Shown: in pieces, positions 38,979 through 47,347 of the stretch | How positions within the stretch are numbered: the first letter of the stretch is position 1 | Layout: every line of letters begins with the position of its first letter | Source: an uncultured bacterium | Lineage (GTDB): Bacteria > Krumholzibacteriota > Krumholzibacteriia > LZORAL124-64-63 | Reading direction: 5' to 3' | DNA: 64,000 nucleotides | NCBI GenBank assembly: GCA_937910695.1 | Contig: CALEMW010000219.1 | Span: forward strand, 62,001 to 126,000 | The notes under the pieces: generated by a model | What the model was told of the DNA's origin: nothing | Database searches by the model: none | Seen by the model: only the letters and a program-made list of their open reading frames with translations | Translations under genes and position numbers: made by a program

Positions 38979-39482
38979 CTAGGGGCCTTTGGCGGCCAGG
39001 GCAGCGTCGATATAGACCTGCTTTTCCTGATAGCCCACGAACTTATCCTTCACCTTGCCGTCGGGCCCGATGATGAACGTGGTCGGGATGCTGCGGATGC
39101 CCCCGAAATCGTGGCTGAGACTCTGAGTCACGTCGGGAACGACACGGAAGGTATAGCCGCTCTTCTCGATGAACGGCCTGACGATCTGGGCTCCCTGCTG
39201 ATCCGTGGCCACGGCCACGACATGGATACCCTGATCTCCGTATTCCTCGTGGATATCCTGCAGGTGCGGCATGGCGCGCTTGCAGGGCGGGCACCAGGTG
39301 GCCCAGAAGTCGAGAATCACGACGTCGCCCGCGTACGAGGCGAGGGTGAAATCCTTGCCGTCGAGATCCACAGGCAGACCTGCAGATGGAACGGCCTCGT
39401 CCACGGCTGCATCGTCGCCGCCGGCACAGCCGGCCAGCACCACAGCGAACAACATTACGGTCAAAACAAGTCTGCGCTGCAT
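38979..39482 (-). CDS. TlpA/ResA-like thiol-disulfide oxidoreductase lipoprotein
   Basis: 167 aa. Lipobox VVLAGC puts the mature Cys at residue 19, so the protein is membrane-tethered in the periplasm. The thioredoxin fold has FWATWCPPCKRAMPHL (W-C-P-P-C active site) and the cis-proline RSIPTTFIIGPDG. ResA/TlpA proteins reduce cytochrome c or other exported proteins using electrons from a DsbD/CcdA-type transporter, here encoded 385 bp upstream. AGGAGG precedes the ATG; 9 bp after trxA. Confidence 0.88.
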   Translation of the reverse strand: MQRRLVLTVMLFAVVLAGCAGGDDAAVDEAVPSAGLPVDLDGKDFTLASYAGDVVILDFWATWCPPCKRAMPHLQDIHEEYGDQGIHVVAVATDQQGAQIVRPFIEKSGYTFRVVPDVTQSLSHDFGGIRSIPTTFIIGPDGKVKDKFVGYQEKQVYIDAALAAKGP

Positions 39483-39491
39483 GGAGTCCTC

Positions 39492-39815
39492 CTAGAACAT
39501 GGCGTTGATCTTCTCGATCATCTTATCCTTGGACGTCAGGCCTATCTGCTGGTTCTGCACCTCGCCGCCCTTCATGTAGAGCACCGTGGGCACGGACATC
39601 ACGCCGAATTTCATGGCGTGGGTGCGGGCCTCTTCAACGTCCACATGGGCGACCTTCAACTTACCGGCGAACTCGACCGCCAGCTCTTCCACGATGGGCT
39701 TGAGCTGCTTGCAGGGACCGCACCAGGTGGCGCTGAAGTCGACCAGCACGGGCACGTCGCTCTGCATGACCTCGGCTTCGAAGTTCTCATCCGTCACGTG
39801 GATCATCTCGCTCAT
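39492..39815 (-). CDS. trxA: Thioredoxin
   Basis: 107 aa. VDFSATWCGPCKQLKPI holds the W-C-G-P-C active site, and MSVPTVLYMKGG the cis-proline loop. There is no signal peptide, so it is cytoplasmic. It supplies electrons to DsbD, whose gene is 52 bp upstream, and to many cytoplasmic enzymes. Good ribosome site (GGGAGG). Confidence 0.95.
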   Translation of the reverse strand: MSEMIHVTDENFEAEVMQSDVPVLVDFSATWCGPCKQLKPIVEELAVEFAGKLKVAHVDVEEARTHAMKFGVMSVPTVLYMKGGEVQNQQIGLTSKDKMIEKINAMF

Positions 39816-39867
39816 GGTTCCTCCCGGCCCGCAGGCCAGCTCAGGGGTTGGCGAAGGGACATCCCTT

Positions 39868-41679
39868 CTACTCGACCGACGAGAGCACGCGCTCCATCAC
39901 GGCGGCCAGGTCGTCGGCGTCCTTGAAACCTGAAAAACGTTCGATTTCGTTCCCGAGGGAATCGAAGAAAATCACCGTCGGCATGCCGATCACGCCGAAG
40001 CGACTCGTGCGTTCCTTATTGGTCTCGTTGCTCTCGGTCATGTCCATCTTAATCGACGTGAACCGTTGCGCAAGATCGAGGATGCGGGATTGGTTGTAGG
40101 TCTGATGGTCCAGCTCGACGCAGGCGGCGCACCATTCGGCCCAGAAGTCCATCATCACCGGCTTACCGTCGGCTTCCGCCCGAGCGAAGCCGGCCGTCTC
40201 GTCCCAGATCCAGGCGGGCTCCAGAGGCTCCGCCGACACACCCACGGCCGGAGCGCCCGCCGGCAGGAGTTCCGGCGCGAATCCTCGCAAGCCGCCCAAG
40301 ATGACCAGGACCGCCCCGAGGAGCCAGAGGAACCGCAAGAATCCCTTGTCGAGGCCTTCACGAGCACCGGCAGAACCCGCCAGTGGCAGCCAGGCTCCCC
40401 AAGCGCTCACACTCAGCAGCAGGGCCAGACCGAAGAGCCCGCTCAACAGCCACGAAGGCAAGTAGGCCCGCACGAACCACAGAGCGAGAGCGAAGAGCAC
40501 GACGGCGAATCCATGCTTCACGATGTTCATCCAGCCGCCGGCGCCGGGCAGAGCCGTCAGCAGCCCGCTGAAGGTGCCCAGAGCCAGGAACAGCATGCCC
40601 ATGCCCAGGGCGAAGGTGAACAGCAGCCAGAAGCCGAGCATCATGCTGCCAGTGGTCGCGACCCAGGTCAGCAGGACGATCAGCACCGGCCCCACACAGG
40701 GGGCGGCAATCAAGCCCATGGCCATACCCATCAGCAGCGGCCCCAGGAAACCCGTCCGGCCGCCACCGACACGGCTGGTCATGCTGCTCGGCAGTTGAAT
40801 GTCGAACATGCCGGCCATGGACAGAGCCATCGCGCCGATCACGACCGCCACGACGCCACCGAAGATCGGGGTCTGCGTTGCCTGGCCGAATGCGCCTCCA
40901 GTGGCCGCAGCCAACAATCCGAGCACTGAATAAACCACCGCGATGCCCAGCACATACCAAAGCGAAAGGATGAAGCCCTTGACGGGATTGCCCTTGGCGC
41001 TGCCGCCGATGAAGCTGATGGTGATCGGGATCATCGGATAGACACAAGGTGTGAAGCTGGCGAGCACACCGCCGAGGAAGACGAGTAGGAACGCCATCCA
41101 GCTGCCCTCGCTCAGGGCGCGTTCCAGCCGCCCATGCAGGCCGCCGCCTTCGCCGGATGGAGGGGTTGCAACTGTGGCGGCGCCGGCGTCCGTTGCTGCA
41201 CCGACGACGATCTCCAGACTGTCGACCACGTCTGCCGGCGGATAGCACAGTCCGGCATCGCCCTCGCGGCAGAGCTGGGACTGGGCCGTCACGGTCAGCG
41301 TCAACGGCCCGGCTTCGGCCGGAAGCGTGACCGGCAACAGAGCCATGACGTCGCCCTTCCAGTAGGGCAGCTCTCCAGGGACGCTCAGGGGTGGGAAAAT
41401 CGGCTCTCCCGATTCTGCCCCCGTCAAGGTGAGGCCAGTGAAGGTGCCCGTCATGTGGGTGCCTTCGGGTACGTGGTAGAGAACGCCGATCTGCACGGTG
41501 CCCCCGGCGGGGAACACGTCGCCGAGGGTCTTGAGTTCGAGAACGACCTTGGGCACGGCCTCGGCGGCGGAGCCGCCGCCGAGCGGGCCGGCGAAGACCG
41601 TGCCGAAACACAGAAGAGCAAGTACCAAGCTGAGTGCAAGGGCAGTGCGGTGGTACCGCTGGCCGCGGCTGGTCGTCAT
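39868..41679 (-). CDS. dsbD: Thiol:disulfide interchange protein DsbD
   Basis: 603 aa. Signal peptide, then an N-terminal DsbD-alpha domain with the Cys pair in QLCREGDAGLCYPP, eight membrane helices with the conserved LASFTPCVYPMIPITISFIGG and IAAPCVGPVLI Cys residues, and a C-terminal thioredoxin-like domain with DFWAEWCAACVELDHQ. The three Cys pairs are the complete electron relay from cytoplasmic thioredoxin to periplasmic partners such as the TlpA-like protein downstream. ATG preceded by GAGGAG. Confidence 0.94.
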   Translation of the reverse strand: MTTSRGQRYHRTALALSLVLALLCFGTVFAGPLGGGSAAEAVPKVVLELKTLGDVFPAGGTVQIGVLYHVPEGTHMTGTFTGLTLTGAESGEPIFPPLSVPGELPYWKGDVMALLPVTLPAEAGPLTLTVTAQSQLCREGDAGLCYPPADVVDSLEIVVGAATDAGAATVATPPSGEGGGLHGRLERALSEGSWMAFLLVFLGGVLASFTPCVYPMIPITISFIGGSAKGNPVKGFILSLWYVLGIAVVYSVLGLLAAATGGAFGQATQTPIFGGVVAVVIGAMALSMAGMFDIQLPSSMTSRVGGGRTGFLGPLLMGMAMGLIAAPCVGPVLIVLLTWVATTGSMMLGFWLLFTFALGMGMLFLALGTFSGLLTALPGAGGWMNIVKHGFAVVLFALALWFVRAYLPSWLLSGLFGLALLLSVSAWGAWLPLAGSAGAREGLDKGFLRFLWLLGAVLVILGGLRGFAPELLPAGAPAVGVSAEPLEPAWIWDETAGFARAEADGKPVMMDFWAEWCAACVELDHQTYNQSRILDLAQRFTSIKMDMTESNETNKERTSRFGVIGMPTVIFFDSLGNEIERFSGFKDADDLAAVMERVLSSVE

Positions 41680-41754
41680 CGACGGTCTCCTCGTGTTCCA
41701 AGTTCGGCGATCGACAGGCGGAGTCGACCGTAAGTGACGTTCCTCGCGCTCCGC

Positions 41755-42531
41755 TTACTGGAGAATTTTCTCGCGCTGATGATCCACGTCGAAAATCCGC
41801 ATCACCGTGCCGTCGCTCTCGGATAGGACCTCGGGGATCCCGTCACCGTCCATGTCCAGCAGCATGATGCGCGACCCGAAGACTTCGCCCGCCCATTCCA
41901 CATCGCCGCTGCGCACATCGACCACCTGTCCCGTGTTCAAGACGATCTCGGCAGTGCCGTCGCCGTCCACATCACCCACCGCGAGTCGTCCCGCCTCGTA
42001 TTCCATGGGGCTGGTCCACTCGCGGTTGAAGGTCAGTCCGTCGATATAATGCAGGTGCTGATCGGCGTTCACGACGATCTCCAGGGGCGCGTCGTCGTCG
42101 ACCTGACCCAGACTCACGCAATGGATTTCCCTGAAATCGTTGTTGAGCGATTCCCAGCGCAGGCGGCGGTCGGCCGATGACCAGACATAGAGGATGCCGC
42201 TGCCCGTCCAGGCGATGATCTCGTTCTGATCGTCGCCGTCGAGATCTGCGCTCAGAACCTCGATCACCGCGCCGGTCAGCTGCTTGCTGGTCCACACGTC
42301 GCGGCTCTGACCAGCGACGAGTTGGATCAGACGTACCAGACCGAAGCGATCGCCCAGGGCGAGGAAGGGACCGAATTCGTCTTCGAGAGTGTCGACGGTC
42401 GTGACGTGATCAAGATAGTAGGCGGCCTGCATGGCCGACTGGTAATCCCAGTAGGGCAGCGGTTGCTGGGCCGAGGCGACGGCGGTGCAAACGACAACGA
42501 CGAGGAGAATCCTGCGCAGCAGGACGTTCAT
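41755..42531 (-). CDS. Secreted FG-GAP/VCBS-like repeat protein
   Basis: 258 aa with a signal peptide (residues 1-21). Repeats of the D-x-D-G-D-x-x-x-E type (SADLDGDDQNEII, VGDVDGDGTAEIVL, LLDMDGDGIPEVLSE) mark calcium-binding beta-propeller (FG-GAP) blades. Such proteins are often surface or outer-membrane-associated and common in FCB genomes. The number of blades (three clear) is too few for a full propeller, so it may pair with another protein. Function unknown. Confidence 0.7.
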   Translation of the reverse strand: MNVLLRRILLVVVVCTAVASAQQPLPYWDYQSAMQAAYYLDHVTTVDTLEDEFGPFLALGDRFGLVRLIQLVAGQSRDVWTSKQLTGAVIEVLSADLDGDDQNEIIAWTGSGILYVWSSADRRLRWESLNNDFREIHCVSLGQVDDDAPLEIVVNADQHLHYIDGLTFNREWTSPMEYEAGRLAVGDVDGDGTAEIVLNTGQVVDVRSGDVEWAGEVFGSRIMLLDMDGDGIPEVLSESDGTVMRIFDVDHQREKILQ

Positions 42532-42650
42532 GGCGGTCTCCCTGGTTTACGGATCCTGCAGGGGGCTATGGACCAACAATAATGGCTCCACCGGTAGGCG
42601 TCCACCAGCAACGCCCGGATCACAACCAGGAAGATGGCGACAAGGTTCCC

Positions 42651-43301
42651 TTACCAGGGAATCGGGATCCCTACCAGGACATGGAGGGTCCAACTGGAAT
42701 AGTCGAGAGGACGTTGGATATAGCTGCGCCAGCGCCCCTTGATCGTCACAATGACATGGTGGGCCGGTTCCGCTTCGTAACCGATCTCCATGATGGCGGA
42801 CCACCAGCGCTGCTCGGCCTTGACCCATGTGGGAGCAGCGGGCGTACTGCCGTCCTCGGATTCCGTAACGACGGCGGAAGGATAGGAAACCAGCGAACGT
42901 CCCCCTCCGAATCCCGCGAACAGAACCGCCCCGTGGTCGATTCTGCCCTGATCGACGAGGTATTTTCTGAAAACGACGTCGGCGGTCTTGGCATCGCGGC
43001 CCTGGGCGAGGGGGCGCCACTCCATGTCCAACAGGAGTCCCGTGTTCCAGTGGTAGAGCGTCGGCGAGAATTCCGCGGCCCGGGATGGGCGGAAGAGGAT
43101 GGAGGCATTGAATCCGATGGTGCCGGAGCCCCAGTCGGGGCTGCCGCCCAGAGTCGGACCCAGGCTGATGAACACCGGATCAACGCGGTCCGGCCGATCA
43201 AGGGCAGGCCTCAGGACACCCGACGCATCGGCCGACAGCGAACTGCCGATCAGCAGGGCCATGGCAGAAAACCGGATTATGAAGTCGCGCCGCACCTTCA
43301 T
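42651..43301 (-). CDS. Predicted outer-membrane beta-barrel or periplasmic beta protein
   Basis: 216 aa from ATG 43301 (AGGAGG 6 nt upstream). Signal peptide residues 1-25 ends in SADA. The rest alternates hydrophobic and polar residues in strand-like stretches (FISLGPTLGG, TIGFNASILF, WNTGLLLDMEWRPL, VLFAGFGGGRSL) and ends in an aromatic residue (VLVGIPIPW), as outer-membrane barrels do. No named family. It lies alone and divergent from yigZ. Confidence 0.55.
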   Translation of the reverse strand: MKVRRDFIIRFSAMALLIGSSLSADASGVLRPALDRPDRVDPVFISLGPTLGGSPDWGSGTIGFNASILFRPSRAAEFSPTLYHWNTGLLLDMEWRPLAQGRDAKTADVVFRKYLVDQGRIDHGAVLFAGFGGGRSLVSYPSAVVTESEDGSTPAAPTWVKAEQRWWSAIMEIGYEAEPAHHVIVTIKGRWRSYIQRPLDYSSWTLHVLVGIPIPW

Positions 43302-43365
43302 CGGGAACCTCCTATCCCGGAACACACAAGCAAAGGGAATGCCAACTCCACTCTGTCACAACCCG

Positions 43366-43394
43366 TTGTCACGATTAGAGAACCGGTTTATGAT
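43366..43394 (+). promoter_or_regulatory. Strong sigma-70-type promoter of yigZ
   Basis: TTGTCA (43366-43371), 17 bp, TATGAT (43389-43394); each box matches 5 of 6 consensus positions, 72 bp before the GTG start of the YigZ gene. Confidence 0.75.
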
Positions 43395-43465
43395 CAGTCC
43401 CTGTCGCCGGGGAAGGCGACGTCGATCTGTCCGTATCGGTCCGTTCCCAACCAGGAAGGCTACCC

Positions 43466-44104
43466 GTGTCCGCACCTACCGACGATGCCGCCGAAGGCCC
43501 CGGCTACGACACTCTGGTCGGTCCGGTCACCTCCGAATTGAAGGTGCAACGGTCGCGCTTTCTGGCCGAGGTCCACCCCATCGTCGACGAACAGGAAGCC
43601 CGATCCATCGTCGCCGCTGCGGCCAAGCAATATCACGACGCCCGTCACGTGTGCTTCGCTTGGCGTCTCGGTCCCGTCCACGCGCGCGTGGAGCATCGCA
43701 GCGATGCCGGCGAACCTTCGGGCTCCGCCGGCGAACCGATCCTCAACGCCCTGCGCCAAGCAGAACTGTCCGACACCGTGGCCGTCGTCGTGCGCTGGTT
43801 CGGCGGCGTCAAGCTCGGCACCGGCGGACTCGGCCGCGCGTACAGGGACACCGTGGCCGCCGCTCTCGATGGAGCCGCCAAACGTCGTATCCATCTCGGC
43901 GGCGAACTCGAAATCATCTTCCCTTACTCCCTTCAGAAGACTGTGAACCATCACCTGGAGCAGCACGGCGGCCGGCGCGTGTCGGAAGTCTACGCCGACG
44001 ATGTCGTGTGGCGCGTGTGGCTTCCCTCCCACACCCTCGACGCCTTCGATGCAGCAGTCACAGAGGCTGGTCAGGGTCGCCTACAAACGAAAACCCCGGA
44101 GTAG
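43466..44104 (+). CDS. yigZ: YigZ/IMPACT family protein
   Basis: 212 aa, GTG start after AGGAAGG. Conserved IMPACT N-terminal core: KVQRSRFLAEVHPI, HVCFAWRLG, DAGEPSGSAGEPIL and VRWFGGVKLGTGGLGRAY. A small C-terminal domain (DUF1949-like) follows. Bacterial members are of uncertain function; eukaryotic IMPACT modulates translation control. The stop codon lies in the loop of a terminator hairpin. Confidence 0.92.
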   Translation: MSAPTDDAAEGPGYDTLVGPVTSELKVQRSRFLAEVHPIVDEQEARSIVAAAAKQYHDARHVCFAWRLGPVHARVEHRSDAGEPSGSAGEPILNALRQAELSDTVAVVVRWFGGVKLGTGGLGRAYRDTVAAALDGAAKRRIHLGGELEIIFPYSLQKTVNHHLEQHGGRRVSEVYADDVVWRVWLPSHTLDAFDAAVTEAGQGRLQTKTPE

Positions 44105-44117
44105 CTCCTCCGGGGTT
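44092..44117 (+). terminator. Terminator hairpin of yigZ
   Basis: AACCCCGGA (44092-44100) pairs with TCCGGGGTT (44109-44117); the yigZ stop codon is in the loop. The sigma-factor gene converges from the other side, 44 bp away. Confidence 0.65.
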
Positions 44118-44160
44118 CCGTGCACTCTGTTCTGTCGGTCTCACTCACATGGTCACTTGC

Positions 44161-45114
44161 TCAAGCTGTCATGTCCTTCATGTCCTGGTAGTCGTGCATG
44201 TAGCGGAAGGTCTTCGAATTGCGGATCTTCTCGAAGGCCTCTTCCTTGATCTGGCGGATGCGCTCGCGGGTCAGGCTCATCTGCTGGCCGATCTCCTCGA
44301 GGGTCATCTCATGATCGGTGCCCAGACCGTAGTACATGCGCAGGACCTTGGCCTCGCGGGGCTTCAGGTCGCAGAGCATCCGCTCGATGCTCTCGATCAG
44401 GTCTTCCTCCAGCACGGGCGCATCGGGAGCCTTGCTTTTGGTGTCCTCGAGGAAGTCCATGTAGGTGGAGTCCTCGTCGTTGCCCACGAAGTCGTCCAGG
44501 AAGAAGTTGTCCTGCATCAGGGGCAGGGTGTCCTTCACCTCGTCGACGGACAGGCCGAGCTTGGCCGCGATCTCGTCGGGCATGGGCTTGCGGCGCAGCT
44601 TCTGCTGCAGTTCGCTGCTCGCTCGCTTGATCTGGTTGAGCACACGGGCCCTGTTCAGGGGCATCCGCACGATCTTGGAATGGTTCGCCAGGGCGGCCAG
44701 GATCGACTGACGGATCCACCACACGGCATAGGAGATGAATTTGTAGCCTCGGGTCTCGTCGAACCGCTGGGCCGCCTTCAGCAGGCCGAGGTTGCCCTCG
44801 TTGATCAGGTCTTCCAGGGGCACACCGTAGTGGGCATATTCCTTGGCGATCGAGACCACGAAACGCAGGTTCGAGTTGACCAGCTTGTGGAGAGCGGCTT
44901 CGTCTTCCTTACGGATGCCGCGGGCCAGCTCGCACTCCTCTTCGCGGGTCAGCAGGGGGAACGCCTTGACCTCGTGAAAATACAGATCGAGGTTCGACAT
45001 GAGCTGAGCACTGTCGCGCCGGGGCTTACGGGCCATCGCCTTGGGCTTGCGGGCGGTGGCGGCAGCGCGGGGCTTGCGGGCCTTGGCGGTGGTTTTGCGG
45101 GTTGTAACGGCCAT
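44161..45114 (-). CDS. rpoD: Sigma-70 family primary sigma factor with basic N-terminal tail
   Basis: 317 aa from ATG 45114 (GGAAGG 7 nt upstream). After a basic tail (residues 1-34, three ARKP[RK] repeats) come region 1.2, 2 (LRFVVSIAKEYAHYG, EGNLGLLKAAQRFDETRGYKFISYAVWWIRQSILAAL), 3, and 4 (LKPREAKVLRMYYGLG...TLEEIGQQMSLTRERIRQIK). The region 2.4 sequence and the short length, with no 1.1 acidic region, match Bacteroidetes/Chlorobi-type housekeeping sigma factors. It directs RNA polymerase to -10/-35 promoters. The basic tail is discussed as a finding. Confidence 0.93.
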   Translation of the reverse strand: MAVTTRKTTAKARKPRAAATARKPKAMARKPRRDSAQLMSNLDLYFHEVKAFPLLTREEECELARGIRKEDEAALHKLVNSNLRFVVSIAKEYAHYGVPLEDLINEGNLGLLKAAQRFDETRGYKFISYAVWWIRQSILAALANHSKIVRMPLNRARVLNQIKRASSELQQKLRRKPMPDEIAAKLGLSVDEVKDTLPLMQDNFFLDDFVGNDEDSTYMDFLEDTKSKAPDAPVLEEDLIESIERMLCDLKPREAKVLRMYYGLGTDHEMTLEEIGQQMSLTRERIRQIKEEAFEKIRNSKTFRYMHDYQDMKDMTA

Positions 45115-45285
45115 GTCAAACCTTCCAAATTTCGTTGATTTCTTCGTGGTTCCATACACTCTACAACAAGTCCCGTGCCAGGGACTGGATAACTAGGATC
45201 ATTGAGATCCTGCATTCACAACTTATTCATATTTCACACGATAGACATCCCAGGATCATGACCGACTCCCATGGATTTCCCCACC

Positions 45286-45322
45286 AAAAGCGCCGATATT
45301 GACATTCTGTCAAGATCGGCGC
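45286..45322 (-). terminator. Terminator of the DUF4139 gene
   Basis: CGCCGAT-x-TTGACA pairs with TGTCAA-x-ATCGGCG (45291-45321) around a GAA loop, with one internal mismatch; CTTTT follows on the minus strand. The 170 bp to the sigma gene beyond it are AT-rich and hold a small GTCCC-GGGAC hairpin but no clear promoter. Confidence 0.75.
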
Positions 45323-45355
45323 GAAAGCCAGGACATGGTGTCAATACGAATGCGA

Positions 45356-46765
45356 TCAATTCGAGGTGCGGATTCGGTAACGCAGAACCGATATTCCGTC
45401 AGCCGGGACGGAGACGTCGAAACGAGCCTGAAACGCCTCAAGTTTGGCAAAATCGTGGCTCGTTTCCAGCACCGTCCACTCGCCCGGCATTGCCTCGAGC
45501 ACTTCAATGACCACGTCGTGATCCGAGCGGTTGCGGAGTTCGATCTCCCAAACCGATTCGTGGGTCCGCTCACCCATGCTCCGAAATTCCATGCGTTTGC
45601 GATCGGCCACCAGGTCGAACGCGTATCCCGTCTGCAGGTGGAGTGTTTCGTCGCGGGGCGTGTGATCGATCTGGGATTCCCCCAGCAGTTGCCGCGCCCC
45701 CGACGACGACGTGCCGTAGATGCGCACGATGCCGGCCGGCAGGGGAACGCCCAGGTGATCGTCCTCAGTGTTCTTCACTTCATGCATGACGGCGATTTTC
45801 TCAGTGCCCCGCTCTCCACCGCGACCGAAGAAACGGCCCATGTTGCCGGACTCGAGACGATAGCGCTTCTGGACAGGAACGCCGGACGACGTGAACAGCG
45901 ACACCTGCTTGATCTCTTGGTCCCGCAGGCTGGTGTGCCCGGGAACGGTATAGAGGTGATAATCACCCACGCTCTCCTGTGCCATGTTGCCGTCGAAGGT
46001 CGCCATGGCCATGAGCTCGGGCTTGGGGCTTCCCCGTCCATGGGTTTGCTGGACCCTATTCACGTCGCCTGCCAGAAGCATGAGGCCGGCATCGTCGAAC
46101 GTCGTGCCGCTGCGGTTCTGAACGGTGACCCAGGCCTGGACATCGGCCTTGTCACCTTGATCATCAAGTTGGAAGACATAGTCGGCCGACCACGACAAAC
46201 CACCGGTCAGATAGGAGACGTCGATGGCCCTCTCACCTTCCCGATCAGCGTCGAGACGCCAAACCATGGTGGGCCGGGCCCTCAGGTTTTCCGGCAGGCT
46301 GGATAAGGCCAGGCGACCCGGCACTTCGAACACGATCTCGCCATCGACCTCGTAGACCGGACCTTCCGCTGTTCCCAGCAGCTTTCCGGTCAGGCGACGG
46401 CCGTCTTCCTGGATCCAGGTCAGCTCCCTCCCCACGTACTTCTCGAGGATCTTGGCCCGGGACATCAGATCGAACTCGTAGCTCTGCTCGATCAACCTGA
46501 ACGGACGTCCGTCGGATTGATCGACGATCAGGGAACGGGGATCGATGCGGGCCGGTACGCCACGGAACTCCAACCAGCTCTCCCCATCCGGCAGCTTGAC
46601 CGTCCTGGTTTCGCGCACCAGGGCCAGATCGCTATTGTAGACCGTCAGTTCGAGTCTGGTGCGCTCCTCGGACTCGGAACTCGACACGTTCCGGTCCGCC
46701 CCTGCGGCAGGAGCGGCGGCGAGGATGGTGGCGGCGGCGAGGATCAGCCATTTCATGGTGGTCAT
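45356..46765 (-). CDS. Secreted DUF4139 domain protein
   Basis: 469 aa with a signal peptide (residues 1-23, WLILAAATILAAAPAAGA). The body reads VTVYNSDLALVRETRTVKL-like at the start (LELTVYNSDLALVRETR), with YLTGGLSWSADYVFQLD and VQNRSGTTFDDAGLMLLAGDVN in the middle, the marks of DUF4139 (mucoidy-like) proteins. LRNRSDHDVVIEVLE near the C-terminus is a typical last strand. Function unknown; the family occurs in many bacteria as an exported protein. Divergent from the receiver gene. Confidence 0.82.
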   Translation of the reverse strand: MTTMKWLILAAATILAAAPAAGADRNVSSSESEERTRLELTVYNSDLALVRETRTVKLPDGESWLEFRGVPARIDPRSLIVDQSDGRPFRLIEQSYEFDLMSRAKILEKYVGRELTWIQEDGRRLTGKLLGTAEGPVYEVDGEIVFEVPGRLALSSLPENLRARPTMVWRLDADREGERAIDVSYLTGGLSWSADYVFQLDDQGDKADVQAWVTVQNRSGTTFDDAGLMLLAGDVNRVQQTHGRGSPKPELMAMATFDGNMAQESVGDYHLYTVPGHTSLRDQEIKQVSLFTSSGVPVQKRYRLESGNMGRFFGRGGERGTEKIAVMHEVKNTEDDHLGVPLPAGIVRIYGTSSSGARQLLGESQIDHTPRDETLHLQTGYAFDLVADRKRMEFRSMGERTHESVWEIELRNRSDHDVVIEVLEAMPGEWTVLETSHDFAKLEAFQARFDVSVPADGISVLRYRIRTSN

Positions 46766-46951
46766 GATGTCTCCCTAACATTCGGCACAATTGCAGATCT
46801 CGGAGTCAAGAAGCGTCCCATGTTGCCGATGACAAGCGGGATCGTCGTCCTCTCCGCGATGCGCCGGGCAGTTGAGTCCGTAGGCGCGTCCCGTCATCGA
46901 ACTGCCGTCGTTCCGTTCGGGTTCCCGTTCGGCCCGGCCGCTGGAGGCCCC

Positions 46952-47329
46952 GTGCAGCCAACCGTCCTGATCGCCGACGACACCAGCTTCATGCGTTTCG
47001 TTCTCCGTGAACTGCTCGACGAGATCCCCCTGGTGCGGATCGCCGAAGCGGGCTCCCTCGAGGAAGCCGAAGATCTGGCAACGGCACTGTCACCTGACCT
47101 CGCCGTCGTCGATACGACAACCGAGAAGTTCGACGGCTGCGAATTGATCCGCAGACTCGTCGTCGGTGACCATAGTCCACGGGTCGTCGCGATCATCGGA
47201 ATCGACGATCTCGCCGCTGAGCTGGCGGCAAAGGCCGCGGGCGCCGAGGCGGTCATGATCTGCCCCTTCGATCCCGATGTCGTGCTCACCATCATGGAGA
47301 ACATGCTGCAGCCGGCGATGCCGGTCTAA
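46952..47329 (+). CDS. Degenerate response-regulator receiver domain
   Basis: 125 aa from GTG 46952 with GGAGG 4 nt upstream; the long upstream frame is antisense to the DUF4139 gene. A single CheY-like domain: PTVLIADDTSFMRFVL (acid pair D9, D10), phospho-acceptor D54 in DLAVVDTTTEKFDG, then VVAIIGIDDLA where the switch Thr/Ser is Gly83, and EAVMICPFDPD where the invariant Lys is Cys104. No output domain. The acid pocket is kept but signal relay as in normal receivers looks impaired. It could bind a partner constitutively. Confidence 0.75.
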   Translation: MQPTVLIADDTSFMRFVLRELLDEIPLVRIAEAGSLEEAEDLATALSPDLAVVDTTTEKFDGCELIRRLVVGDHSPRVVAIIGIDDLAAELAAKAAGAEAVMICPFDPDVVLTIMENMLQPAMPV

Positions 47330-47347
47330 ATCGGTCTGTCGGCTCGA

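Noticed and set aside
45115..45285. AT-rich stretch in front of the sigma factor as a promoter
   Set aside because: Several partial -10-like sequences occur but none has a matching -35 at 16-18 bp; not reported as a site.
46517..46951. 145-codon extension before the receiver
   Set aside because: Most of it is antisense to the DUF4139 gene; GTG 46952 with GGAGG gives a complete receiver domain.
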